A stretch of 64,000 nt of DNA from Congeria kusceri. Its lineage: Eukaryota > Mollusca > Bivalvia > Myida > Dreissenidae. The stretch covers positions 721,501-785,500 of the forward strand of contig JAPFQT010000035.1 of NCBI GenBank assembly GCA_027627225.1, written 5' to 3'. The position numbers and the translations under genes were made by a program. Below are positions 35,359-46,289 of this stretch, one piece after another (position 1 is the stretch's first letter; each line of letters begins with the position of its first letter). A model generated the notes under the pieces. It ran no database searches. It was given only the letters and a program-made list of their open reading frames with translations, and had not been told where the DNA came from.

Positions 35359-36874
35359 TCATAAACGCGCTTCAACTTGTTTTTCCACGTCCTCACTACG
35401 CAATTTCCCTGATGAATATCCCTTGGTCCTCAACATGTCAAAGGCCGTCCTCACCACCTCCTCACTACGCAAGGTCCCTGATGCATATCCCTTGGTCCTC
35501 AACATGTCAAAGGCCGTCCTCACCACGTCCTCACTACGCAAGGTCCCTGATGCATATCCCTTGGTCCTCAACATGTCAAAGGCCGTCCTCACCACCTCCT
35601 CACTACGCAAGGTCCCTGATGCATATCCCTTGGTCCTCAACATGTCAAAGGCCGTCCTCACCACCTCCTCACTACTCAAGGTCCCTGATGCATATCCCTC
35701 AGTCCTCAACTTGTCAAAGGCCGTCCTCACCACCTCCTCACTACGCAAGGTCCCTGATGCATATCCCTCAGTCCTCAACATGTCAAAGGCCGTCCTCACC
35801 ACGTCCTCACTACGCAAGGTCCCTGATGCATATCCCTCAGTCCTCAACATGTCAAAGGCCGTCCTCACCACGTCCTCACTACGCAAGGTCCCTGATGCAT
35901 ATCCCTTGGTCCTCAACATGTCAAAGGCCGTCCTCACCACGTCCTCACTAAGCAAGGTCCCTGATGCATATCCCTCAGTCCTCAACATGTCAAAGGCCGT
36001 CCTCACCACGTCCTCACTACGCAAGGTCCCTGATGCATATCCCTTGGTCCTCAACATGTCAAAGGCCGTCCTCACCACGTCCTCACTACGCAAGGTCCCT
36101 GATGCATATCCCTTGGTCCTCAACTTGTCAAAGGCCGTCCTCACCACGTCCTCACTACGCAAGGTCCCTGATGCATATCCCTTGGTCCTCAACTTGTCAA
36201 AGGCCGTCCTCACCACCTCCTCACTACGCAAGGTCCCTGATGCATATCCCTTGGTCCTCAACTTGTCAAAGGCCGTCCTCACCACCTCCTCTCTACGCAA
36301 GGTCCCTGATGCATATCCCTCAGTCCTCAACTTGTCAAAGGCCGTCCTCACCACCTCCTCACTACGCAAGGTCCCTGATGCATATCCCTTGGTCCTCAAC
36401 ATGTCAAAGGCCGCCCTCACCACCTCCTCACTACGCAAGGTCCCTGATGCATATCCCTTGGTCCTCAACTTGTCAAAGGCCGCCCTCACGACCTCCTCAC
36501 TACGCAAGGTCCCTGATGCATATCCCTTGGTCCTCAACATGTCAAAGGCCGTCCTCACCACCTCCTCACTACGCAAGGTCCCTGATGCATATCCCTTGGT
36601 CCTCAACATGTCAAAGGCCGCCCTCACCACCTCCTCACTACGCAAGGTCCCTGATGCATATCCCTTGGTCCTCAACATGTCAAAGGCCGTCCTCACCACC
36701 TCCTCACTACGCAAGGTCCCTGATGCATATCCCTTGGTCCTCAACATGTCAAAGGCCGCCCTCACCACCTCCTCACTACGCAAGGTCCCTGATGCATATC
36801 CCTTGGTCCTCAACATGTCAAAGGCCGTCCTCACCACGTCCTCGCAGGACATGGTTGACGTGGTAAAGACGGGC
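35359..36874 (-). CDS. hypothetical repeat protein, 21 x 23 residues (uncertain)
   Basis: From an ATG at 36852 the minus frame runs 497 codons to TGA at 35359. The 23-residue unit is VVRTAFDMLRTKGYASGTLR + SE(E/D), varying at T/A, M/K, K/E and E/D. Each unit could form a helix (EEVVRTAFDMLRTKG) and a short Gly/Ser link. The non-repeat ends are MSC-EDVV at the start and KLRSEDVEKQVEARL at the end. The frame is also open upstream of the ATG to a possible acceptor CCCCTATCACACCAG just before 36874. A plus-strand frame (548 codons, 35249-36895) and two other plus frames are also open, so coding by any strand is not proven; the minus reading has the more natural composition. No family recognised. 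The array sits between the inverted elements A and B. Confidence 0.4.
35388..36844 (-). repeat. 69-bp tandem repeat, 21 copies, open in several frames
   Basis: The unit on the plus strand is ATGTCAAAGGCCGTCCTCAC and 49 further bases; the tag GATGCATATCCC recurs exactly every 69 bp from 35411 to 36791 (20 steps of 69). Units differ at a few fixed places (ACC/ACG, TTG/TCA, ATG/TTG, GTC/GCC), in a mosaic pattern that indicates gene-conversion-like or unequal-exchange turnover. As 69 = 3 x 23 and the unit lacks stops in several frames, long open frames exist on both strands. Confidence 0.95.
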
Positions 36875-37759
36875 TCTGGTGTGATAGGGGTATAAGCGTT
36901 GATGTCACATTTGCATCATTTTTACATTGACCTCACAAGATCAGAAGGTGGACACCTACACCACTGTAAATCTGCAATCATGTAGACATTGTACATTTTA
37001 GAACTGATACAATAATTCACTGATAAAAGTGTAACGCATCTAGACTTAAATGAATTTACTATCAAAAGAACTTAAACAATAACATTGAAACATAAATGAA
37101 CTTGCTAAATACAGTGATTTCACTCAAATCCTTATTAGTCGAAACTTGCCATTTGGCTCGAATTTTCTTTCATGTACCAATTAGTTCGCAATATATATTA
37201 ATATAAACTTTTAATTGTTTGGCTCAAATTTTCAAGTCTTGCTGTTTCTGATGGCTCTAGGTGTCTGTACTGATCCCGGTGTAATTTTTCCTCCCTTAAA
37301 TTGTTTTAATAGCGTAGTCCCGTCAAGTCGCTAATTGATAATAAGACCAGTCTAGTGTCCATTGGAAAACAACAAATATTTGGCTTCAAAACCTTCACAC
37401 ATTCATATAAAATTATTATGTTCTGTCCGAAATTAATTCCCTAAATCTACCACAAGGCTTGTAGAAAAACTTCATTGCAGATTAGATCGGTAGAAGCAGA
37501 CAGAGTTATAGTGTTCATCATATACATATTATTTTGTTATGTACTCTTGTGTAAATATTGCAAATCAATGCAAAGAAATTTTTTTATTGAGCCAAAAGAG
37601 TCTTCACTCAGTCACCCAAAACGGTCTGCATGTTTAAATACTCTTCAGTTCGCTGATTTGTCAGTTATTGTTATTGAACATAATTGAATACAAGTTATTA
37701 AAAACACATTTGAGAACACAGTGTTTTCATATTTTCCCCTTCCCACTCCCCCACCCCCC
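36875..37759. other. intergenic, nothing recognised
   Basis: AT-rich sequence. A 70-codon plus frame at 37475-37687 has no domain. Confidence 0.4.
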
Positions 37760-37936
37760 ATTATCATTTTAATCATAATCATAATCATCACCATTATCAA
37801 TATCATTATCATCGTCAACATCAACACCATCATCATCATCATCATATTATTATTGTTATTATTATTATTATTATTATCATCATCATCATCATATAATTAC
37901 TATTATCAATATCATTATTATTATTATTATTATTAA
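37760..37936 (+). repeat. compound ATC/ATT microsatellite
   Basis: About 180 bp of ATC, ATT and AAT triplets. Frames through it encode poly-Ile/Tyr or poly-Met tracts and are not genes. It marks the point where element B is truncated. Confidence 0.95.
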
Positions 37937-37940
37937 TAAT

Positions 37941-38436
37941 GTGACCCCACCTTCCCGAAATCGGCTGCGACGATCTAATCGGCTGTACCGCTTTTACTAC
38001 CGCCGTTTATCGCTTAAACTTTGATTGTCAATTTGTTAAATGGATAAGAAAATTACTGGGATAAAATAAAACGATAAATATAATAATCAAATGTTTTAAA
38101 ATGCCTGTTCACTTTTCCTTGCTACGCTAATATTTTTTAGTTGTTAGTAAGGTATAAACTCCGCCCTAAAATCGCCGTATTTTATTGGTTAATGAGATCG
38201 TTGTGGGCGGAACTACACAGTTCAGTAACACGTCAATAACATTGTTGGCGTTATCTATCAATATGCCGTTCGTTTATGGCCCTGTGGTTAAAGATCGGTG
38301 TAATAGATAAAGGGATTAAGGGTTGTCGCTTTGAAAATTAAAGCATGTCGGCGTTATTTAAGCATGTCGGCAAATGAATAACTGCTTTGAAGGCATGTCG
38401 GGCCCAACAAGCGATACAGGCCTGGGGGAAACCCTG
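37941..38436 (-). mobile_element. TIR element 'B', truncated inverted copy of element A
   Basis: Read on the minus strand from 38436: CAGGGTTTCCCCCAGGCC, GGGCCCGACATGCC(T)TCAAAG, GCCGACATGC twice, AAAGCGACAACCCTTAATCC, then CCGCCCACAACGATCTCATT and GGGCGGAGTTTATACCTTAC, in the same order as 33717-34030. It then jumps to a fragment of the 33-bp array at 37941-37970, where the microsatellite starts. The right-hand terminus of A is absent. Confidence 0.7.
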
Positions 38437-39768
38437 AAATGTGTCAAGTCTGGGTCTGTGATAAACACTTCAAAAATTTTAACCTGTGCGAAATCGAGCC
38501 AGACGGCAATAAATTATATGAATATATAAAAATAAGATATCGGTCCCTTGAAGAAACTTCGAGCCAACGAGAAATTTGAGACGAGCCAGTTCGAGGCATT
38601 GGGAGTTTGACTGTATATCATACATAATGAATCAGGTTCACATAACAATAATGCTTATGATCCATAAAGTTCTAGCCACTTATTTTACGAGACTACTAGC
38701 TGCATTTATGACCTTATTGAAGAATAACAAGGATCCTTTGAACTGTAACATATCACCGTGCTTGGGTATGTACAGTGATTACAGTGTCCATGTCTGCCCC
38801 AAATATAGCGTGCAGTAAGGTTAAAAAGTACTGAAGGGTTTCAAATCAAACTTTGAATAATGTTTTGGCTAGCACTGTAATGTTTGAGCTGTTTTAAAGA
38901 ACTATTATGATTTTGTTGTTATTTTAAACAAGCAAGTTCTCAAAAGATGTTGTGGTTAGTACTTGGCTTTGCCTTTGCTATACTTTTATTTCAAACATCT
39001 CAGCTAGATGGAAGTGTTAAATTGGGCATGCAATGTAGTTTACTCAGATCTCTGGTTGCTTGCACTACCAAGTTGAATACAACTTATGAATATCTTAGCC
39101 CAAGACTGCTGGTTGGATTTCTAAATAATTTCCCAGATTCCTTCAATCTCTCTTGATGATAAGAAACATGGCTGCCATGAGGCAGTGCTAATTGATTTCT
39201 TGAAGAAGCCCCTAATGGAGCTAGATCTTTCACAGCCGCCCAATGTGCCCATGTTGGGCAGCTTTATCATGAAATGCTGTTGCAAGTGATCAGAATAGCA
39301 AACCTGTTCTTTAATAGATCTGAACTGTACAGATAACCTATATTTACACTTGGCATTGTATTTTATTTGAAGATGTCCCAGGAGATCCACTACTGGGAAT
39401 GCCTGATGTTCGAGACTCCCCACTACTCCATGTACAACAAACGTGAATAACTCAGGAGAACATGTGATGCTTATCGATAGCATCTATAACAGGTGGGTGA
39501 GGTGGCAAAACACAGATTCTTGGGTCTCAAACACAATCTGTTGGGGTCTGGGTTTGAACAGCTGTCCAGAATCTAACGATCTCAATATCTGTAAACAAAC
39601 CAAAAATAATTTTTCAGATTTTCTGTGTCCATGGCTATTGAACAATTTCTGGAAATAGGCTTTGTAATTACTTCATAGTATGTTTTCCCTTCATGACATT
39701 ATGAAGTTGATACAAATGAGCACTAAGAAACATTTTAATACAAATTTGTACTACCTTTCTTTTTTTTT
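38437..39768. other. intergenic, nothing recognised
   Basis: A plus frame at 38947-39156 begins with a hydrophobic stretch (MLWLVLGFAFAILLF) but has no other support; a 120-codon minus frame at 39121-39483 overlaps it. Neither has a recognisable domain or splice context. Confidence 0.4.
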
Positions 39769-41260
39769 AGCTCACCTGAGAACAACATGCTCATGGTGAG
39801 CTTTCGAGATTGCCGTTTGTCTGTTGTCCTTCGTTACTCGTTCATCGTTACTCTTTCGTCGTCAACATTACCTTGTGAACACTCTATAGACCACATTTAT
39901 TGCCCAATCTTCATAAAATTTGCCCAGAACAGGGCATCTCCTGTATCGTGCACTATCCCCCGTAACCCAACTAACGTCTTCTGGGGGCGATGGCCATCTG
40001 TGAGAAAATCCCGGTGCACTCGATAAAATGTACTACACATACAAACACCCACTGTAGAGGCCACATTTTTGGCCCACTACATGAAACCTGCTCAGAACAT
40101 TTGCTCATATAATATCTTGGTTGAGTTCTAAAATGGTTCCGCTCTGTTGAAAAACACGGCCACCAGGGAGCGAGGTAGTTTTCCTTATATGGTTATATTG
40201 AAAACTTTAAAAATCTTCTTGTCCGTAACCTCGGGCTTGATTTCGAAATAATTTAATAGAAATGGTCCTTATCTACCAAATTCATTTAAATTGTTTTGAT
40301 TCATAAAAAAATCAAAACATGCAGACCAGGGGGCGGGGCAGTGTTTCTTATATACCTATATAGAAAACTTTGAAAATCTTCTGGTCAGAAACCATTTCTG
40401 ATTAATTTCACAGAAATGGTCCTTGGGTGACACTCTACCAAATTCTTTCAAATCATTTCGATATGTTGAAAAAACTTGTGTGGCAGGGTGCAGGAAATGT
40501 TTCCTAATATGGCGTTATAGTAAACTATTCAAATCTTCTTGTCAGAAACCGCATGCTGGATTTCAAACTAATTTTGCAAACATGGTCCTTGGGTACACGC
40601 AACTAAATTTCTTGAAATCATTTTGATTTGTTAAAACCATGGCTGTCATGGGGTGGGGCAGTTTTCCTTATAATGCTCAACATTTACCTTGTGAACACTC
40701 AGTAGACCACATTTATTTCCCAATCTTCATGAAATTTGCCAAGAACATTTGTTCCAATGATATCCAGTTTGAAACTCTGTCATGTGGTGTCAAACTAGGT
40801 CACTAAGGCAAATTGAAGGAAAAGCTTGTGAACACTGTAGAGGCCACATTTTTAGCTCACCTGAGCACAATGTGCTCATGGTGAGCTTTTGTGATCACCT
40901 TTTGTCTGTCGTGCGTTGTCAACATTTACCTTGTAAACACTCTAGAGGCCACATTTATTGGCCAATCTTTATGAAACTTGGTCAGAACATTTGTCCCAAT
41001 GATATCTCTGCCGAGTTCAAAACTGGGTCATGTGGGGTCAAAAACTATATCACTAGGTCAAATTGAAGAAAAAGCTTGTGAACAGACTAGAAGTCACATT
41101 TTTTGCCTAATCAACATAAAAATTGCTCAGAACATTTGTTTTGATGATATCATGGTCTAGATCAAAACTGGGTCAAGTGGGGTCAAAAACTAGGTCACAA
41201 GGGCAATTAAAGAAAAAGCTTGTGAACACTCTTGAGGCCACATTTTTTACAGCCCTCTAA
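39769..41260 (+). repeat. bivalve dispersed repeat R12 with about 155-bp modules
   Basis: Two starts AGCTCACCTGAG..CAA.(A/G)TGCTCATGGTGAGC at 39769 and 40856, each followed by TGTCTGT(C/T)GT and CATTTACCTTGTGAACAC. Modules with TTGTGAACACTCTAGAGGCC, CCAATCTTCATGAAA.TTG and CAGAACATTTGT..(C/T)AATGATATC recur at about 39870, 40690, 40920, 41065 and 41220. This family is common in bivalve genomes. Open frames inside it are repeat frames. Confidence 0.85.
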
Positions 41261-42580
41261 TTATTTTTAAAGATTTAAAGGCATGATTTTTCCCAAAGCC
41301 TTTAACTGTTGTTCAATTGCATTTTTGAAATGGGAGTTCATATATTCTTATTGTTGTCAGGTTGCATTTGTGGACATTTGCGACCAATGAGTCAACATCA
41401 TTGAGAATCTGCTGGTGTAGATCGACAGTCACAGGATTTCTGAGAACTAAACGTTTGATGAGTCGTAGGCCAGCAATCGATCAATTCACTGATGTCACAA
41501 CACTTTGAAGTATTTAACAGTAACAGTGCAAAGCTAATTTACAGATTAGCAATATTTGATTGACACTGCATTTAGCCATTAAATAAGTCGGGACATTCTA
41601 TGACAGAGATGTCTTGTATTTATGTTAAAACATTTGTATTCTGTAAAGGGTGGTTGTCGCAGATTGACCTGATCCTGTGTGGTTATATATTTTGTCAGCT
41701 GTAGTATTGTTTACAAAAAATGTTCCCAAGGCTGTCCTTAATAAATTGTTTGATTGGTGTAACCTTACCTCTCATGAAAATGGCTGCTACCCCCAAAACA
41801 ATTTCAGTAAGCGAGAGTTACAAAATATTGTTTTTGTTATGTTTGTGTCCCTTTTACTCATTTCAAGTACTTTTTGTTTAATATAGTTGAATTTAGCCCT
41901 CTGATTCTCTTCATTCGGGAGATTAACGCTGATGGCAGTTGTGCAGAATATTATTTCATTATGTGTTTTATAAGCTGTTTTTGAGTAAGTGTTGGATGTT
42001 AATTACCTTAGTTAAGGTCTGTAAATTGTTCTTTAGTGATTAATGTCCATGTTTGAATCGTCTTTAATAGATGTTCTTTAGAATTATGCTAGTAATAAAC
42101 GTTTACAACCACTGATTGCCTCATTAATACGTCTTAAAGCATACATATATTTCACATGTATTTAACTTAAGTGACAAGTTTTATATAACCTGGAATATTT
42201 GAAATTTTCTTGTGAAAACCAGTTTCAATAACAAATATGAGAAATCTACAACAGAGATTTTCAATTGAACACATTTATAAATCAATAAAACATCAGTGTT
42301 GAAAGTACATAGGTACAACAGTCACATAGTAAGCGTATTACTATTTATTCAGTTTACAACATTGAAAGAATAAATTCATAAAAATACCCTACCTAGCTAC
42401 CCACCTCTAAAGTTCTGGGTAGGGTTACGCCAAACCAACAATTTATTAAGAACGGCCAAAATGTGTTCATTCGGCTCATTCATTTAAAATAATCTTTAAA
42501 TACCAAAGAATTCTCACTAACCAGTACTGATAGTACCAATTTCAAACTACATAATGTTCAGAGATGCTTGAAATCAATTA
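41261..42580. other. intergenic or intronic, nothing recognised
   Basis: AT-rich DNA. A 69-codon plus frame at 41677-41886 has a hydrophobic end but no support. Confidence 0.4.
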
Positions 42581-43011
42581 TTAAAGGGATTTAATATTCC
42601 AGGTTTCCATGTTTTAAAAAATGTCATTAATAAATCCGGACTAAAAAAAATATAAAGAAAACAAATAAAGTAAAAAAAAAATGCTTCTACCGGGTCTTGA
42701 ACCTACTACCTTCTGGATAAAAAATCTGTCACGCTTACCACTTGGCCAGTGAGACTAACAAACATAACCATGTTTTAATGCCATGTTAGTGATACAAATG
42801 TTTTCCCAAATACCAAGAAAAGTGTTACAAATGCTTCATATTTGTATCCATTTCTTTTGGTGATTATCTATAATCCACACGATATTTCCAATATATTTCT
42901 GTGTCAGAATGTTATTTCGCTTCTTTATGTACAATCTACTTTTCGTTTTGGAATCTGTGACAAACAAATTGAAAATTATCTATTTGCCAGTCTGTGAGTA
43001 GGTTCCTTTAA
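42581..43011. repeat. SINE-like composite with inverted AAAGGGA ends and a tRNA-like core
   Basis: Starts TTAAAGGGATTTAATATTCC and ends GTGAGTAGGTTCCTTTAA. On the minus strand at 42690-42765 it carries a tRNA-like segment with A box (TGGCCAAGTGGTAAGCG) and B box (GGTTCAAGACCC). The right part (about 42825-43005) matches 49690-49880 at 49.0-49.9 kb. The acceptor stem does not pair, so it is not a working tRNA. Confidence 0.65.
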
Positions 43012-43076
43012 GATGTCATTTTTTGCAATAAAAGATTAGTTTCTGCTGAAACAATAATGCACTTCTCATATTACAG

Positions 43077-43198
43077 GCACAGTTACTCATCACTACAAGA
43101 TGAACGCAAAGTTATTGCTGCCACAACTCTCAATGGCCACCAGGGACATCTGCAAAGCACACGCCAGCCCTCTGTTCAGGATGTCATGAGGGGACATG
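43077..43198 (+). CDS. putative exon 4 of the unrecognised gene
   Basis: Acceptor TTCTCATATTACAG and donor ACATG|GTCAGT bound 122 bp, open in the frame that enters in phase 2: HSYSSLQDERKVIAATTLNG, HQGHLQSTRQPSVQDVMRGH. It leaves in phase 1, which fits the block at 44828. The composition (many Gln, His, Ser, Arg) is hydrophilic without a domain I know. The upstream partner with matching phase would be 30843-31049, across a 12 kb intron that contains the 69-bp array and several transposons. Confidence 0.5.
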
Positions 43199-43654
43199 GT
43201 CAGTTTTTTTAAGAAGCAAACTATGAATTTCTTACAATAGTTAAAATATTTTTTCTGCTGTTTTCATTTAAATACAATTTACCTTGGACTCCCATCAATG
43301 TTAAATAATAGTTCATTAAAGGCCCTTTATTTTCCATTGTAAAATAAGTACAGACTTGTTTATAAACTGTAAGTGTATTTAATTGTTTAGTTGTGAGATC
43401 TTCTGTAATATGTCAACATAACGATCTATTTTATATTAGTGCCTTTGTTTTCTCTATTTGTTATACTTACATTTTCTACTTAAGTAAATAAATTAGACTT
43501 TGCTTATAATATTGTTTAAACGGTATACAAACTGAAACCCATTTTCTTCCAAAAAAGACTTCATTATAGGTACGTAATAGTTCTTTACAAAGAATTAAGT
43601 AATCCCTGCAACAATTTTCCTTCAGATTTGTGTCAGTACTTAAAGTTATGTTAT

Positions 43655-43740
43655 TCTGCCTCTCTAGGTTGAGTTTCTGCCGACCTTAAAGCTGCTGCTG
43701 ACAGTCATTGGCATAATCGGCATTAGAGCAAGTGGGAGTA
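43655..43740 (+). pseudogene. diverged duplicate of exon 6 (46198-46289)
   Basis: TTCTGCCTCTCTAG followed by GACCTTAAAGCTGCTGCTGA aligns with the acceptor and first half of the exon at 46198: about 31 of 44 bases match from ACCTT to CGGCAT. In the corresponding frame DLKAAADSHWHNRH parallels HLDGAGDNCGQYRH, and a TAG follows at once. It looks like a failed exon duplication within the intron. Confidence 0.4.
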
Positions 43741-44061
43741 CTGTGATCAGTGGGTCATTGGCAAGACTTATTTACAGTTGTACAAACTTTTGATGAAACT
43801 AGATGGGAATTTCATTGTAAAATGCTGAGGCAAAAGTTAAGTTTAGCCTTCCAGAAATGTTCCTGAGATGTATGATTTCCTCCGATACTACAGAATTTCA
43901 GTTAAGGGCAGCTATCATTAGCCATGACCTATGTGTTATTTCCAATGCTTAACAAACTTGTACCTTACATACTTCTTTTCCATTTTTTTGTTTTTTAAGA
44001 TGTAAAAAGGCTTGAACTTTCTTCAAAGCAAGTTATAATTTTGCACATTCAGTTTAACCTT

Positions 44062-44515
44062 ATTTATACCCCCTGCGCAACAAAGTTGTAAGGGGGGTAT
44101 AGTGGAATCAGCTTGTCCGTCCATTCAAACGTCCCTCCTTCTGTCCTTTTTAGATATTAACTTCAAACTTCATTCATGGATATATGGTTGTTAGGCTGAG
44201 TGCAATGCACAAGATTTATAACTAGCTGCATTATTTACAGAGTTAATTCCTTTTGTCAGTTTTCCTTGTCCAGCCATTTTCTCAAAATCTACTGAAGGGA
44301 TTGACCTCAAACTTCGTACATGGATAGATATTCGTTAGGTGGAGTGCAGTGCACACGATTTATAACTCATCAACTGCATTATATCTGGAGTTGTTCAGCT
44401 TTGCCAATTTCTTTCCCCAGTTTAACTAATATATTTGTACACCTCAAAACTACTTGTGTCATTGTGACACAACGGCCTGCGGGGGTATTTGTGGCATGAC
44501 AGTGGCAGGTCTAGT
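44062..44515 (+). repeat. bivalve dispersed repeat R6
   Basis: Begins with TACCCCCTGCGCAACAAAGT and AGGGGGGTATAGTGGAATCA, has two modules around TTCAAACTTCAT.CATGGAT, and ends CAACGGCCTGCGGGGGTATT. Typical of dispersed molluscan repeats. Lies in the intron between exons 4 and 5 of the putative gene. Confidence 0.75.
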
Positions 44516-44827
44516 TATACAAAGATTTGCCATCTTATGGAATATTTTTACACCTCTTGTGTACCATTGCGAACACAACATGTTCTGAACTGCTTATAAT
44601 CAGTAGTGATCACTGCCACTTTCGTGCGTACTGGTACTTTAAAAACATGTAACATGTAAGTTTTTTGAATTGCTGGGAATAGAACCAGAGAAATGCACAA
44701 TAGCCAGAAATTAAAATTGCCTGAATAAAGCTCAGTTCTGTTTCAGAACCTGTTATAGTTACAAGTGCCACGTGTTCATCTTGAAATGCTAAGCCATTGG
44801 TTAATCATCAGGACTCTTATTTTTCAG

Positions 44828-44932
44828 GTGCATTGGCATCAGTACAAGATGGTGGTGCCAGAGGCGTTCAGACTGATAGTAAAGTAGGCGATACCTTAAC
44901 TCCATATTGCCACAAACTGCAGTCGCAAAGAG
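44828..44932 (+). CDS. putative exon 5 of the unrecognised gene, GC donor
   Basis: Acceptor TCTTATTTTTCAG; entering in phase 1 the 105 bp read GALASVQDGGARGVQTDSKV, then GDTLTPYCHKLQSQR, leaving in phase 1. The 3' boundary is AAAGAG|GCAAGT. This is the standard consensus of the rare GC-AG introns; there is no GT donor nearby that keeps the frame. No domain recognised. It shares the words SVQD with the preceding exon, which could mean an old internal duplication. Confidence 0.5.
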
Positions 44933-45324
44933 GCAAGTTAAATGTTTAAAATACAGTAAAACTTATTGAAACTGGAGCATTGATAACTCGAGTACCTAGG
45001 ATAACTCAAGTACATCTCGAAGTCCCAGCCAAATGGTTCATACCTCTATAAGAAGCTTCCACCTATAACTTGTGCATCAATAAAATCCTATGTACTGTGG
45101 TTTTCACCCTCGATAACTCCAGGAAGTGGTTCACATCTCTGTGTAGTAATTTTCAGGCAGGTGCACCTGTTGAGAGCCACAAACGTATTTAGGGGAATTA
45201 TGTTTTTGAACAAATCAATATGTCAATTAGGAGAAATTAACTAGCCTACACTACAACAATGTTAGATTGAATGTATTGTCTTACTACAGTGTGTTCTATA
45301 AATCATATGCTTGTACTAGAGTTT

Positions 45325-45733
45325 CTGTGGAATCACTTAAATTCGCGGGGTACACATTTCGCGGACTTGCAATTGAGGACATATTCGTGCAGTCTTAAAT
45401 TGCACAAATCTGATTTTAAAAAACAAACAAAAAACATCAGTTGTGTTTTACAAACAAAACAATTATTCTATGAAACGCCAAACCCGGCAGAAGACCAGTG
45501 AAGGGTCCTATTGTGACAGCTTGTTTGTTTCAATAAACGTGTATTGGTATCAGATTAGGCTCTTGATATCAATGGTCCACTTCTGAAGAATAGGGGCCGC
45601 GTAACGTGTAAACTATCGAGGGGCTGCTAACTTACATTATCAGTGAATGTTTGCGGTGGTCATAAATTCGCGCAATGACGGGACCGCGAACAGTGCGAAA
45701 ATTAGACCTCCATGAAAATTAGTGATTTCACAG
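45325..45733. mobile_element. TIR repeat with CTGTGGAATCACT ends, 409 bp
   Basis: Left end CTGTGGAATCACTTAAATTC and right end (complement) CTGTGAAATCACTAATTTTC are inverted repeats. Both continue with CGCGG/TTCGCGCAATG-type sequence. Similar short elements are common in bivalves. No open frame. It sits in the GC-AG intron. Confidence 0.65.
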
Positions 45734-46197
45734 TATAGTGATAAACAAATAGTTTTATAACATATGTACCTGGTAGTTTGTTTTTTATAAACATATTAAA
45801 ATTACGGGTTGTAAGTATTAATGATTTAGATGTATTATAAATTACTCTGAGCTTAAATGTCTTAGTAAGTATTTCTCATGTACATCAAACATCTGAACAG
45901 GCTATTCAATTGTACAAGCCTCTATGACTGAGCTGAGAGACTTAGGGCCATCTTGGTCCTCTAGTTATTTGTTACAGACATGTCACTGTGCAGTTGCTAA
46001 ATGAACATAATTTACATTACATTATACTGTTACTAATATATGAGAGTAATGTTCCAAATCCTGTTCAAAAACACCAACTACACAGCACAATACGTCCAAA
46101 ATCATGAGATTCAATGAAAATCAGTCTGGTCAGAGAATTTTTTTTTTTTTGGTTCTTAGTTGCTGTCGTATTAAGTTGTGTCATTCTGCATCTGTAG

Positions 46198-46289
46198 GCC
46201 ACCTTGATGGAGCTGGTGACAATTGTGGGCAGTATCGGCATCTGACCAACTCAGACATTCCCTGGCTAACACAGAAATCCACACCAGAG
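46198..46289 (+). CDS. putative exon 6 of the unrecognised gene
   Basis: Acceptor TTCTGCATCTGTAG and donor CCAGAG|GTATGC bound 92 bp. Entering in phase 1 they read GHLDGAGDNCGQYRHLTN, then SDIPWLTQKSTPE, and leave in phase 0. The next block at 47204 begins in phase 0. A diverged copy of this exon lies at 43655-43740 in an upstream intron. Function unknown. Confidence 0.5.

Noticed and set aside
35249..36895. 548-codon plus-strand frame over the 69-bp array, and two further plus frames of 179 and 300 codons
   Set aside because: All arise because the unit lacks stops in several frames. The plus translations are low-complexity Ser/Pro/Leu repeats with unconvincing ends, so I favour the minus reading, without proof.
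37645..37936. Frames with poly-Met/Ile or poly-Ile/Tyr
   Set aside because: Translations of the ATC/ATT microsatellite.
38947..39156. Small secreted protein with a hydrophobic N-terminus
   Set aside because: No splice context, no conserved features and an overlapping longer frame on the other strand; likely chance.
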